From SZUA-309 sp965232595 (GTDB taxonomy: Bacteria > Pseudomonadota > Gammaproteobacteria > Pseudomonadales > Azotimanducaceae): a DNA stretch of 64,000 nt. The translations under genes and the position numbers were made by a program. The first letter of the stretch is position 1, and every line of letters starts with the position of its first letter. The stretch is taken from contig OZ246983.1 in NCBI GenBank assembly GCA_965232595.1, positions 2,728,001 to 2,792,000 on the forward strand, given 5' to 3'. The notes under the pieces are model-generated. The model did no database searches, was not told where the DNA came from, and saw nothing but the letters and a program-made list of their open reading frames with translations. Of the stretch, positions 42,143 through 50,382 are shown piece by piece.

Positions 42143-43036
42143 CTACCGGTTGTTGTTGACGGCGATATGCGGCAGGGGGTGCGGAGGACGGGCTTCGCTG
42201 CTGGCTTCGGCGCCTTCCGCTTCCAGCTCGTGCACGTGGTGGAAGAGGTTGGCGATCCACTGCTGGCCTTCCTGAGTTTTGCGCAGGTAGCGCAGACCTT
42301 CGGTGATGTAAGGGTAGACCTGGCTGTAGAAGAACTCGGGGAATCCGGCCCGCAGCTCTGCCGAGTTTGCGTAGCCGAGCCGATCCGCTTCGCCGGTCTC
42401 GACAAACTCGGAGTACAGGCGGGAGAGCTTTTTCGGGTAGAGCGGGTCTGCCATCTGGCCGATCAGATCCGCGGCTCGGACCAGGGCAGCGAAGGTGTCC
42501 ACGCGCTGGTAGTGGCGATCGTCAGGCACCGGGAAACGCGTCATCTCGATGTAGCTCGAGATGGTCGAGACGTCGATGTTCGGATCTCCGGCAAAACGCT
42601 CGCGAATGAAGATGCAGCTGCGGGTGACGTGGTAAGGCATCAGGTAGGCATCGGTGCTGCCGATTGGCGGCGTGACTCGTCCGCCTTCCTCGTTGGTCAG
42701 GAAGCTGTCTGCTTCGTCGTCTCTGAGCAGGCCGCGCACGTAGCCGATGTCGTGGAACAGCAGCGCCACGACCGCATGCAGCCACTCGTGCGGGCTCACA
42801 TCGCCCTGCGAGATCAGCCGCCCGCGCAGGATGGTCTGGCCCACATCGGTGACCAGCAGCGTGTGCTCCAGATCGTGGTAGGGGCAGTCGCAGCCGAGCA
42901 GAGATTCCAGAGCCGTTCTTGCCGCCTGGTCGAGCACGTCCTCGTGGCCCAGATCCCGGTTCGGGTAGGCCTCGCGGTAGCGGTCGATGCAGTGGCTGAC
43001 GAAGGCGTCGATCAGTGTGCCGTTGGGGTTGAACAT
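42143..43036 (-). CDS. HD-domain phosphohydrolase-like protein
   Basis: A 297-residue soluble protein with HD-superfamily metal-binding residues: the first His in CPYHDLEHTLLVTD, the HD pair in VALLFHDIGYVRG, and later candidate histidines in MPYHVTRSCIFIRERF. The fold hydrolyses phosphomonoesters or nucleotides; the substrate here is unknown. It starts the minus-strand run ahead of the glycosyltransferase (51 bp apart), and a shared transcript is plausible. It is divergent from metR with about 195 bp between. Confidence 0.82.
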   Translation of the reverse strand: MFNPNGTLIDAFVSHCIDRYREAYPNRDLGHEDVLDQAARTALESLLGCDCPYHDLEHTLLVTDVGQTILRGRLISQGDVSPHEWLHAVVALLFHDIGYVRGLLRDDEADSFLTNEEGGRVTPPIGSTDAYLMPYHVTRSCIFIRERFAGDPNIDVSTISSYIEMTRFPVPDDRHYQRVDTFAALVRAADLIGQMADPLYPKKLSRLYSEFVETGEADRLGYANSAELRAGFPEFFYSQVYPYITEGLRYLRKTQEGQQWIANLFHHVHELEAEGAEASSEARPPHPLPHIAVNNNR

Positions 43037-43145
43037 CGGTTATCCAGCAGTGTGGGGCAAGTGTAGTAGAGGGCTGATTCGCCCTGCGTGCTCTGTGCCT
43101 CATTTGCCGCCCACACCCGCTGCCTGTCAGACAGCTGCGGGGCGA

Positions 43146-43175
43146 TTGGCGGCCTGTGCTCAATATGAATATACT
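43146..43175 (+). promoter_or_regulatory. Probable metR promoter
   Basis: TTGGCG (43146-43151) and TATACT (43170-43175) are 18 bp apart, predicting a start near 43182, 50 bp before the metR ATG. The surrounding DNA is locally AT-rich, unlike the rest of the window. Confidence 0.5.
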
Positions 43176-43178
43176 GCA
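43166..43178 (+). promoter_or_regulatory. Possible MetR operator over the metR -10 box
   Basis: TGAA-TATAC-TGCA matches the MetR consensus TGAANNNNNTTCA with one mismatch and overlaps the -10 hexamer, a position suited to autorepression, which is known for MetR in enteric bacteria. A 13-bp half-degenerate motif can occur by chance. Confidence 0.35.
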
Positions 43179-43231
43179 AGTTAATTCTAATTCTAGTGAG
43201 TGGTTCTCATGTTTGCTGTCTGGTGCAAGGC

Positions 43232-44158
43232 ATGTCGCACATAGAGCTTCGGCATCTGAAAACGCTGGTGGCGCTCAGGGACACGGGCAGCCTGGTCGAG
43301 GCTGCGGACCGGGTGTTTCTGACCCAGTCGGCGCTGTCGCATCAGATCAAGGACCTGGAAACCCGGCTCGGCTGCTCCCTGTTCATCCGCAAGACCCGAC
43401 CCGTGCGTTTTACCCCTGCGGGTAAGCGGCTGCTGAAGCTGGCCGACGAAGTGCTTCCGTCGGTGCACAGCACTGAGCAGGATCTGGCCCGGCTGGCCGG
43501 CGGCGAATCGGGCCGTATCTTCATGGCCATCGAGTGCCACAGCTGCTTCGAGTGGCTGCTGCCGGCGATCAACGAGTACCGTGAGCACTGGCCGGACGTG
43601 GAGCTGGATATCTCCAGCGGCTTTCACTTCGCGCCGTTGCCGGCGCTCGCCCGGGGTGATCTGGACCTGGTGATCACCGCCGATCCGGTGGATGACCTCG
43701 GCCTGGCCTATCTGCCGCTGTTCAGCTATGAGGCGGAGCTGGCGCTGGCTCGGGACCACGAGCTGGCGGAACGACCCTGGATCGAGCCGGCGGACCTCGC
43801 GACCGAAACCCTGATCGCCTACCCGGTGGACCGGAGCCGCCTCGATGTCTTCACCTCGTTCCTGGACCCGGCGGGCATCGAACCCGCCAACGTCCGGCAG
43901 GCGGAGCTCACCACCATGATGATCCAGCTGGTGGCCAGCGGCCGCGGGGTGGCCTGCCTGCCGAACTGGGCCCTGCACGAGTATCAGGAACGGGACTACG
44001 TGGTGGTGAAGTCGCTCGGCGAGGAGGGGATCTGGCCGACGCTGTACGCCGCGGTGCGCAAGGACGAGGCGGATGCCGCCTTCATCGAAGGCTTCGTCGA
44101 CGTGGCGAAGAAAACCTGCTTCAAGAACCTGATCGGCATCGTCACCGCGGAAGTCTGA
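43232..44158 (+). CDS. metR: LysR-type methionine regulator MetR
   Basis: A 308-residue LysR regulator. The N-terminal winged helix reads ELRHLKTLVALRDTGSLVEAA then LTQSALSHQIKDLE, and the effector domain contains MAIECHSCFEWLLPAI, EDLA-like PADLATETLIAYPVDRSRLD and KSLGEEGIWPTLYAAVR. These segments match MetR closely along the whole length. MetR activates metE/metH-type methionine synthesis genes with homocysteine as co-effector. The ATG at 43232 fits the family start. metE is not the divergent neighbour here; an HD-domain gene is. Confidence 0.9.
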   Translation: MSHIELRHLKTLVALRDTGSLVEAADRVFLTQSALSHQIKDLETRLGCSLFIRKTRPVRFTPAGKRLLKLADEVLPSVHSTEQDLARLAGGESGRIFMAIECHSCFEWLLPAINEYREHWPDVELDISSGFHFAPLPALARGDLDLVITADPVDDLGLAYLPLFSYEAELALARDHELAERPWIEPADLATETLIAYPVDRSRLDVFTSFLDPAGIEPANVRQAELTTMMIQLVASGRGVACLPNWALHEYQERDYVVVKSLGEEGIWPTLYAAVRKDEADAAFIEGFVDVAKKTCFKNLIGIVTAEV

Positions 44159-44167
44159 GCGCCGCTC

Positions 44168-44740
44168 TTAGGGAACCAGCACTTCCTCTGACCAGCCACC
44201 GGGGTTACCGCGCCGGTAGCGGCGGCGATCGTGAACGCCATTCTCCATGCCCAGATCCAGACGATCGATCTGCTCCGGCAGCAGGTAGAGGCCTTGGGCG
44301 GTATCGGGTGCAACCAGCGGCTCCGGCAGCTCAAGCCCAGCCAGCGTCTCGAGCAGCGCCTCCCGGTGCTCGACGGCCGTGCTCTGCCCCTGCTTCAGCG
44401 TGTACAGCCAATCCATGCGCTTGGGCGGGTCCGGGCGCAGCTGCCAGCTCTGGGCCACCAGGGTCGCGGGCACTTCCGAAGTGGTGCAGCGCAACCGGTA
44501 CTGCACGTTCACCGTCGGCAGCCAGATCACCACGCTGACTCTAGCCAGGTGCTCGAACTTCGGGCTTGTGGCGTTCACGAAGACGGCGAGCTCGCCCTCG
44601 AGATCACGCAGGACCAGCGTGCGTGCTTCGGGCCAGCCGGAAGGATCGAGGTTCGCCAGGGTGCAGAGCCCGGCGCAGGGGTCTTTCTGCTCGAAGGCGA
44701 TTCGCCGATCTTCCGCCAGCCTCTGCAGTGGGTTGCTCAC
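44168..44740 (-). CDS. PNPOx-like FMN-binding protein (PdxH paralogue)
   Basis: A 190-residue flavin-binding split-barrel protein. It has LANLDPSGWPEARTLVLRD (FMN phosphate site), FVNATSPKFEHLA and a C-terminal DRRRYRRGNPGGW that mimics the PdxH C-terminus. Relative to pyridoxine 5'-phosphate oxidase it is short and diverged, so it may not act on PNP. It is 10 bp downstream of the MBL hydrolase gene and convergent with metR, 9 bp between stops. Confidence 0.8.
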   Translation of the reverse strand: MSNPLQRLAEDRRIAFEQKDPCAGLCTLANLDPSGWPEARTLVLRDLEGELAVFVNATSPKFEHLARVSVVIWLPTVNVQYRLRCTTSEVPATLVAQSWQLRPDPPKRMDWLYTLKQGQSTAVEHREALLETLAGLELPEPLVAPDTAQGLYLLPEQIDRLDLGMENGVHDRRRYRRGNPGGWSEEVLVP

Positions 44741-44750
44741 CGCTGCCTGG

Positions 44751-45623
44751 CTACTGGAAGTCGGACAGCAGGATGCGGATCCAGCGTTCCTCGTTGATGA
44801 AGCCGGTGCCGTAGCTGGCCCACTCGGCGCCGAGCCCCTGGTCGATGATCTCCTGCTCGGAGAGGCCGTCGGCGATGCCGTCAGCGACGACCTGCCGGGT
44901 GGCGCGAATCATCTCCAGGCTCGAGCTGATGGCCGTTTTGTCGGTCAGCGGTCCGTGCCCCGGTATCACCTGGATATCGTCCGGCACCATATCCAGGACC
45001 GTGCTCAGATTGCGCATGAAGCCGCGGACCGTGCCGCCGCTGCCGACATCCACGTAGGGGAAACGGTCGACGAACAGGTGGTCGCCCATGTGAATCACGT
45101 TGGCGGTTTTGAACCAGACCACGCTGTCGCCATCGGTGTGGCCGGTGGGCAGGTGGATGAGTTCGAGCAGCTCGTCGTTGAAGTGCACGGTCACCCGTTC
45201 CGCGTAGGTCACCAGCGGCAGGGCGGTCCGTTCCGGGTCATCCGCCAGCAGGCGGATGCGGACGTTGTCGTGGGCAATGATCGTGCCCGCCGCACCGAAG
45301 TGCGCGTTGCCGCCCGTGTGATCGCCATGGACGTGCGTGTTGAGGATGATCTTCGGCTTGTCGCCGCCCAGGCCATCCAGCGCTGCCTGGATTCGCTCGG
45401 CCAGGGGCGCGTACTGGTCGTCGATGATCAGGGTGCCGTCCTCGCCGACTGAGACGCCGATGTTGCCGCCCGCACCGGTCAGCATGTGCACGCTGCCGCT
45501 CACCGGCTGGGCGGTCACCTTCACGTCGGCGAAGCGATCGGCCGGGCCGGCGGCGGCTGAGCCGCTGAGCAGGCCGATGGCCAGGGCAGTGGTCAGGGTG
45601 CGGCGGTTGATCAGATCTTTCAT
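44751..45623 (-). CDS. Periplasmic MBL-fold metallo-hydrolase
   Basis: A 290-residue metallo-beta-lactamase-fold protein with a Sec-type signal (residues 1-26, ending GSAAAGPA). Zinc ligands are in NTHVHGDHTGGNAHFG (HxHxDH), HLPTGHTDGDS and VIPGHGPLTDK. The overall plan resembles periplasmic hydrolases and quorum-quenching-like or SoxH-type enzymes; none is proven. It overlaps the upstream membrane protein gene by 4 bp. Confidence 0.87.
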   Translation of the reverse strand: MKDLINRRTLTTALAIGLLSGSAAAGPADRFADVKVTAQPVSGSVHMLTGAGGNIGVSVGEDGTLIIDDQYAPLAERIQAALDGLGGDKPKIILNTHVHGDHTGGNAHFGAAGTIIAHDNVRIRLLADDPERTALPLVTYAERVTVHFNDELLELIHLPTGHTDGDSVVWFKTANVIHMGDHLFVDRFPYVDVGSGGTVRGFMRNLSTVLDMVPDDIQVIPGHGPLTDKTAISSSLEMIRATRQVVADGIADGLSEQEIIDQGLGAEWASYGTGFINEERWIRILLSDFQ

Positions 45624-46432
45624 AGGGCCTGCTCCGTGCTCGGTTTGAATGACGCAACCTCCTCGCTGAGCTCGAAGTAGAGGCCGGTGTGTTCGTGCGA
45701 AGCAAGCTCTAACGGAGCTTTCTTCTGGTGCTCTTTGGCAATGCGGTAAACCATGCCGTGCCCGCCGCCCAGGAAGGCATCGCGGATGATGTCTTCCTCA
45801 TCGACCTCCGCCGCACGTCGGATCAGCCGCTCGAAGGTATAGATGAAGCTGTTCGAGTGGCGCGCTCGAATCTGGGTGCCGTAAAAGAGCTCGTACTGCT
45901 CTTTCGGGGAGGCGGCCAGGGAGAAGTGCAGTTCCAGCATCTTCCTCGAGAACAGCTCCGGGTCTCTGCCGGAGCCGGAGAACAGTCGGCTCTGCTCCTC
46001 GGGCGTCACGGTGCCATCGGCGGCGCTGGCCTGGCTCGAGATGAACAGGAAGCCCATGATGGTGCCGAGCTGATTCCGCACCGCCCGATAGACCTGGAGA
46101 AATGCCTCCTGCCGGGCGTGAATCTCGGATGCGGCCATCTTCTCTGACTGGATGACCGCCTGCTCGGCGGTACGTTGGATCTCCTCCGCCTGAGCCTTCA
46201 GCGCCTCGGTGTTCTGCTCGAGTTCCTTCTGCTGCAGGAAGTAGCCGATCACCAGCCAGAGGAAGGCGAGCGGCGCGAAAGCACCCTCGAGAAAGCTGCC
46301 GAGCTCGGCAGCGGGGAGGGCGGAGAAGGTGGACCAGCCGTCCAGGGAGATCCGCACCGCGCCCAGCAGCAGCCAGGCGATGGTGAGCCCCAGCCCCAGC
46401 CAGATCCGCCAGTCCGGCGCTTTCCTCCCCAA
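45620..46432 (-). CDS. Two-helix membrane protein with coiled coil and C-terminal domain, unknown
   Basis: A 270-residue protein with two membrane helices (about 10-28 and 48-66), a coiled coil (about 67-120: QQKELEQNTEALKAQAEE) and a helical C-terminal domain (120-260) of unknown type. The arrangement of FAPLAFLWLVIGYFLQQ followed by a coiled coil recurs in uncharacterised bacterial and phage proteins. It is co-translated with the MBL hydrolase (4 bp overlap) and follows a small coiled-coil membrane protein by 9 bp, so the three may form a membrane-linked unit. Confidence 0.65.
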   Translation of the reverse strand: MGRKAPDWRIWLGLGLTIAWLLLGAVRISLDGWSTFSALPAAELGSFLEGAFAPLAFLWLVIGYFLQQKELEQNTEALKAQAEEIQRTAEQAVIQSEKMAASEIHARQEAFLQVYRAVRNQLGTIMGFLFISSQASAADGTVTPEEQSRLFSGSGRDPELFSRKMLELHFSLAASPKEQYELFYGTQIRARHSNSFIYTFERLIRRAAEVDEEDIIRDAFLGGGHGMVYRIAKEHQKKAPLELASHEHTGLYFELSEEVASFKPSTEQAL

Positions 46433-46441
46433 GCTGGCCTC

Positions 46442-46684
46442 TTAGCTGCCGTCGCCGGCGGGAGCGTCGCTCGCTGGCGCGGCTGCCGCTGGTGGGGGCG
46501 CTGCTGGCGTCGCCGGTGCGGCGCTCGCCGGGGTGTCGTCGGACTGCTCAGAGAGCGCCCGGCGCAGTTCCGCTACATCCCGCTGCACTTCGCTCAGCCG
46601 GAAGATGAGGTCGGGCAGCTGGTCGGTAACCCGCCAGAGCAGGTAGGCAATGATGATCAGCACGATGAACGAGAAAAATCCCAT
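46442..46684 (-). CDS. Small membrane protein with coiled coil and Ala/Pro-rich tail
   Basis: An 80-residue protein: one membrane helix (about 2-22), a short amphipathic coiled coil (LIFRLSEVQRDVAELRRAL) and a low-complexity Ala/Pro/Ser tail (50-80). No family is recognised. It leads the minus-strand group with the larger coiled-coil membrane protein and the MBL hydrolase. Confidence 0.6.
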   Translation of the reverse strand: MGFFSFIVLIIIAYLLWRVTDQLPDLIFRLSEVQRDVAELRRALSEQSDDTPASAAPATPAAPPPAAAAPASDAPAGDGS

Positions 46685-46789
46685 GGGATACAGCTTCCTT
46701 TGGTGTCCGGGTGGGTAGGTATACCGGCTGTGTCGGTTGGAGTCCAGACGGGGTCGCCGACGGGCTGAGCCACCTCTAAACTGCAGCCG

Positions 46790-47737
46790 ATGACACCTCG
46801 GGCAGAATCGCAGATTGAGGTACCGGTGGAGCTGGCGCCGCTGTTCGAGCGGCTGAGCGAAATCTACGGTGCTGAGGCCCAGGCGCGGATCAGGACGACG
46901 CTGGCGGTGCCCAAACGGGTGGCCTGGCTCAGCAACCCTCTGCTCCCTGCCGGTGAGCTGCCGGAGGGTGAGCCGATCCCGGGCCTGGACGGTTGCTTCG
47001 CGCTGCCCTCAGAAGATCGGGACGTGCTCATGGCCCATCCCGCTGTGGAGACGGGTAGCGCCTACCCGACCAACCCGTCCAGCATCATTGCTGCCAGAGC
47101 GCTGGCGGTCGAACCCGGACAGGAAGTCCTGGATCTGGCGGCGGCACCGGGTGGCAAAACGCTGCAGCTCGCCATCGCCATGGAGAACCGGGGACGCATC
47201 GCGGCTGTGGAGGTGGTCAAAGGTCGGTTTCATCGGATGCGGGCGAACCTGGAACGTTGCGGCGCCACCTCTGTTGAGTTCTACCTGGCCGACGGCCGGA
47301 CGATCGGCCGTAAGGTCCCTGAGCGCTTCGATCGGGTGCTGCTGGATTCGCCCTGCTCGTCGGAATCCCGGATCCGGCTCGACGAGCCGGCAAGCTATCG
47401 CCACTGGTCGCCACGCAAGACCAGGGAGATGGTTCGCAAGCAGCGCGGCCTCATCCGCTCGGCGTACCTGGCGCTGAAGCCCGGGGGCGAGATGGTCTAC
47501 TGCACCTGCGCCTTCTCGGCGGAAGAAAACGAGCTGATCGTGGATTACCTGCTGCGTCGGGAAAGCGACGCCGAGTTGCTTGAGCCGGCTGGCGAGCTGG
47601 CAGCGGCGGACAGCGTTCCAGGGCTCACGAGCTGGCGCGGCAAGGCGCTGGATACCAGGCTGGTCAGGTGTCGGCGAATCCTGCCTGACGATCTGTTCGA
47701 CGGTTTCTTCGTCGCCAGGATTCGAAAAGGGGATTAA
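46790..47737 (+). CDS. RsmB/RsmF-type RNA (cytosine-5) methyltransferase
   Basis: A 315-residue SAM-dependent RNA methyltransferase of the NOP2/RsmB/RsmF family. It has the cofactor motif DLAAAPGGKTLQLA near residue 117, LLDSPCSSESRIRL with the PC cysteine near 187, and YCTCAFSAEENE with the catalytic TC cysteine near 242. It lacks the C-terminal PUA-like domain of full RsmF (about 480 residues), so it resembles the catalytic core only. Target cytosine is unknown. Its stop overlaps that of sixA by 4 bp in convergence. Confidence 0.88.
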   Translation: MTPRAESQIEVPVELAPLFERLSEIYGAEAQARIRTTLAVPKRVAWLSNPLLPAGELPEGEPIPGLDGCFALPSEDRDVLMAHPAVETGSAYPTNPSSIIAARALAVEPGQEVLDLAAAPGGKTLQLAIAMENRGRIAAVEVVKGRFHRMRANLERCGATSVEFYLADGRTIGRKVPERFDRVLLDSPCSSESRIRLDEPASYRHWSPRKTREMVRKQRGLIRSAYLALKPGGEMVYCTCAFSAEENELIVDYLLRRESDAELLEPAGELAAADSVPGLTSWRGKALDTRLVRCRRILPDDLFDGFFVARIRKGD

Positions 47738-48231
47738 CGCTCAGGCAGGGTCTTCGGGCTGACGAGAAAATCCAGGCGAGCGCCGCCAGCCGTCAACGTC
47801 GACCAGTTGCCGGCGCAGTCGAAGCGGGCAACGCCGAAGGTGGGCAGGTTGTCCGTCACCGCGTCGCTGCCCATGCCGTTCACCAGCCAGGTCATCCCGG
47901 GATTGTGGGCAACCACCGCGACGCTGCCGACTTCGCTGGGCGTCTGCCGGACCACGTCGAGGATCTGTTCCGGGCTGGCGTGATAGAGCTCGTCGACGTT
48001 GACTACCGCCGCATCAGGTACCCCGAACCCGCTCTGCACGAACGCAGCCGTTGCCCGGGCCCTTGCTGCTGTGCTGGTCCAGATCCAGGTTGCCGGGTCA
48101 GTCTGGTCGCCCAGCCAGCTAGCCATCACCGGGCCGTCCCGCTCGCCGCGTTTGTTCAATGGCCGATCGAAGTCTGCCAGGCCCGGTTCGTTCCAGGCGG
48201 ACTTGGCGTGGCGGATCAGCCAGAGCTTCAT
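47734..48231 (-). CDS. sixA: Phosphohistidine phosphatase SixA
   Basis: A 165-residue histidine phosphatase starting MKLWLIRHAKSAW, the SixA form of the RHG motif (catalytic His at residue 8), with a conserved second-His region VVAHNPGMTWLVNG. SixA removes phosphate from histidine phosphotransfer or PTS-Ntr proteins. The ATG at 48231 gives the family start; an in-frame start seven codons upstream is possible. It is the last gene of the molybdenum-hydroxylase operon, 7 bp after the unknown helical protein. Confidence 0.88.
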   Translation of the reverse strand: MKLWLIRHAKSAWNEPGLADFDRPLNKRGERDGPVMASWLGDQTDPATWIWTSTAARARATAAFVQSGFGVPDAAVVNVDELYHASPEQILDVVRQTPSEVGSVAVVAHNPGMTWLVNGMGSDAVTDNLPTFGVARFDCAGNWSTLTAGGARLDFLVSPKTLPER

Positions 48232-48238
48232 GATCGGA

Positions 48239-48598
48239 TCAGTCTCTTCCACTCGCCGCGCTGATCCGAGCGGCTTCGCTGATCAGGAACAGGTCGGTGA
48301 GCACTGCCCGGAGGTGCATGGAGGCGTTCAGGTTGTCCACCAGCTCGCTGGATATCCTCGGCTGAGCGAGCACCAGCGCCAGCGCTTTGCGGGTTTTGCC
48401 GATGTCGTCGGCCACGACGGCGTGAAACTCCGGCGTGTCCCCCAGCAGCTGCTCAAGGCTGGTCAGGGCACCGTCCAGTTCGGTCAACACGTCACGCGCC
48501 TTCACGCCGGGGCCCTCCTGATCGTCTTCGCGGCCTTGCGCCGCGTAGGCGAGCAGGAACTCGTAGGCGGTTTCCACCGCCTCAATCTTCTCTTCCAT
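48239..48598 (-). CDS. Small helical protein, unknown
   Basis: A 119-residue, nearly all-helical, acidic protein (MEEKIEAVETAYEFLLAYAAQ at the start). No signal, membrane helix or Cys motif. I recognise no family. It lies 11 bp after the cytochrome b gene and 7 bp before sixA. The location fits an accessory or regulatory role for the oxidoreductase, but this is context only. Confidence 0.65.
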   Translation of the reverse strand: MEEKIEAVETAYEFLLAYAAQGREDDQEGPGVKARDVLTELDGALTSLEQLLGDTPEFHAVVADDIGKTRKALALVLAQPRISSELVDNLNASMHLRAVLTDLFLISEAARISAASGRD

Positions 48599-48609
48599 GT
48601 CCCGGGCGA

Positions 48610-49368
48610 TCAGCTCGATTGATCCGGTGACCAGCGACCCGGGTCGTGATTAGCCCGATGTTCGTCCTCCGAGATCCAGCCGGAGATCATCGAGCGGGTG
48701 TAGAAGCGTTTTTCCGGACGCAGGGCAAAGTAGACGTGCAACGCGGTCAGCACGATCAGGCCCAGGGTCGAGGCGCCGTGCAGCATGAACATCCAGCCCA
48801 GGGTCGCTTCGTCCATGGCGTTCGAACGTGACCACCAAGGCGTGTCCATTACCGCGAACAGCGCCAGGCCGGTGCCGATCACCAGCAGCACCAGCAGGGT
48901 CATGGCGTGGTGCATGCCTTTCTGCATCAGCGAGTACTTGCCGGGCTTCACCGCTTCGTCGAAGGGTTCCTGGAAATCCTTGCCACCTACCCACATCTCC
49001 TTCGGGCTCTGCCAGAAGATGGCGCGCACCGTGTGGAAGAGCACGGCAGCGGTGAGAATCAGGCCGGCGACCCAGTGAATGGTCAGCCAGTCGAAGTCGA
49101 CGCCGATGATCGGCAGCACGCCGGTGATCAGGAGCACGAACACGCTGATCGCCATGATCCAGTGAAAGCTGCGATCAACGGCCACGTGTCGGGTGAGCTG
49201 GTTGCCGTCCGCTGATGGGCGGTCGGGCTTGCTCAGGAAGGCCATCACCAGCAGGTGAATGACGATCACGGTGGCGGTCAGCGCCAGCACCACCCAGAGC
49301 AGGTCCCAGGAAACGCCGAGCAGCACCTCGCGCCCCCAGACGTCTTCTTTGACTTCGACCAGGTTCAT
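48610..49368 (-). CDS. Di-heme cytochrome b membrane subunit
   Basis: A 252-residue protein with an extra N-terminal helix (about 20-45) and then four helices of the formate-dehydrogenase/Ni-Fe-hydrogenase cytochrome b fold. Heme-ligand histidines are offered by VDRSFHWIMAISVFVLLITG, LTIHWVAGLILTAAVLFHTVRA, QKGMHHAMTLLVLLVIGTG and LHGASTLGLIVLTALHVYFA. Cytochromes of this type pass electrons from a periplasmic partner to quinone. Nine bases separate it from the FAD subunit gene of the molybdenum hydroxylase, so it is the likely membrane anchor. Confidence 0.88.
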   Translation of the reverse strand: MNLVEVKEDVWGREVLLGVSWDLLWVVLALTATVIVIHLLVMAFLSKPDRPSADGNQLTRHVAVDRSFHWIMAISVFVLLITGVLPIIGVDFDWLTIHWVAGLILTAAVLFHTVRAIFWQSPKEMWVGGKDFQEPFDEAVKPGKYSLMQKGMHHAMTLLVLLVIGTGLALFAVMDTPWWSRSNAMDEATLGWMFMLHGASTLGLIVLTALHVYFALRPEKRFYTRSMISGWISEDEHRANHDPGRWSPDQSS

Positions 49369-49377
49369 GGCGGCCCC

Positions 49378-50367
49378 CTATGCGCGCAGCGCCCGCTTGA
49401 CGAGATTCTCCATCAGCGGTGCTTTGAAGTGGTTGTAGTTCAGCGGCCTGGCGCCCCGGCTGGCCAGGCTTGCCACCGCCTCGCCGGTTGCTTCTGAGCG
49501 CGGCTTGCCGATGACTGCCTGCTCAACGGCGCTCAGCCGATGCGGCACGCAGGAGACGGCGCCGCAGACCAGGCGGGCATCCGTGACGTTGCCGCCGCTG
49601 GTTTTGAAGGCGGCGGCGATGCTGACCAGAGCGAAATCCCAGACATCCCGGTCGGCCACCTTTTCGAAGTAGAACTCGGCACCCGCCCAACTGGCTGGCA
49701 GCTCCACCGCGGTCAGGATGTCGCCTTCTCTGAGCGCGGTCATGTGGGTGATGTTCACGGCGGGGCCGACGAAAAACTCGGAGGCAGGCAGCCGCCGTGT
49801 CTGCTGACCGTTCTGAATCACCATCGTCGCATCGAGGGCGACCAGCGCCGTGCCGGTGTCCGTCGGGCTGACGGCGACGCAGCGGCTGGCATCAAAGATC
49901 GCGTGCTCCCGGTTCATTCCTTCCGGGCTGTTGGCGTAGCAGATGTTGCCGCCGGCCCGATAACAGGAAAGCCCACGGCGGTAGTACCAGCAGCGGGCGT
50001 CCTGCGCCAGGTTGCCGCCGAGGGTGCCCTGGTTGCGGATCTGCGGGCTGGCAACCTTGCCGGCTGCGTCCGCCAGCAGCGAGTAGCGTTCGCGGACCAG
50101 CGGGTGCCTGCTCACTTCCCGCAACGTGGTCATGGCGCCGATCCGCAGCCCGCCGGATACGTCCTCGATGCCATTGAGATCTTCGATCGCTGCCAGGTCG
50201 ACCATAGCCTCTGGAGACTTGGCCCGGTCTTTCAGCCAGCCGTAGGTGTCCTGGCCTCCGGCCAGGATCCAGCCCTTGTCGCCGAGCCGGTTGGCGATTG
50301 CTGATGCGTCCTCCACCGTCACCGGCTGGAAGAGCTCGATATCCGGCATTACGTCGTGTGCGGCCAT
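49378..50367 (-). CDS. FAD/[4Fe-4S] subunit of a molybdenum hydroxylase (PaoB-like)
   Basis: A 329-residue CO-dehydrogenase flavoprotein family protein. FAD-binding motifs are WILAGGQDTYGWLK (about 33-46) and RNQGTLGGNLAQD (111-123). It also carries cysteines at 126, 135, 143 and 163 in the CWYYRRGLSCYRAGGNICY region and after it, matching the extra [4Fe-4S] cluster of PaoB and hydroxybenzoyl-CoA reductase. It relays electrons from the molybdenum and [2Fe-2S] subunits. It has no own export signal. Fifteen bases separate it from the large subunit. Confidence 0.9.
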   Translation of the reverse strand: MAAHDVMPDIELFQPVTVEDASAIANRLGDKGWILAGGQDTYGWLKDRAKSPEAMVDLAAIEDLNGIEDVSGGLRIGAMTTLREVSRHPLVRERYSLLADAAGKVASPQIRNQGTLGGNLAQDARCWYYRRGLSCYRAGGNICYANSPEGMNREHAIFDASRCVAVSPTDTGTALVALDATMVIQNGQQTRRLPASEFFVGPAVNITHMTALREGDILTAVELPASWAGAEFYFEKVADRDVWDFALVSIAAAFKTSGGNVTDARLVCGAVSCVPHRLSAVEQAVIGKPRSEATGEAVASLASRGARPLNYNHFKAPLMENLVKRALRA

Positions 50368-50382
50368 CTGTCTGCTCCTCCC

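Noticed and set aside
44168..44740. Naming the PNPOx-like gene pdxH
   Set aside because: It is shorter and diverged relative to PdxH; only fold-level similarity is supported.
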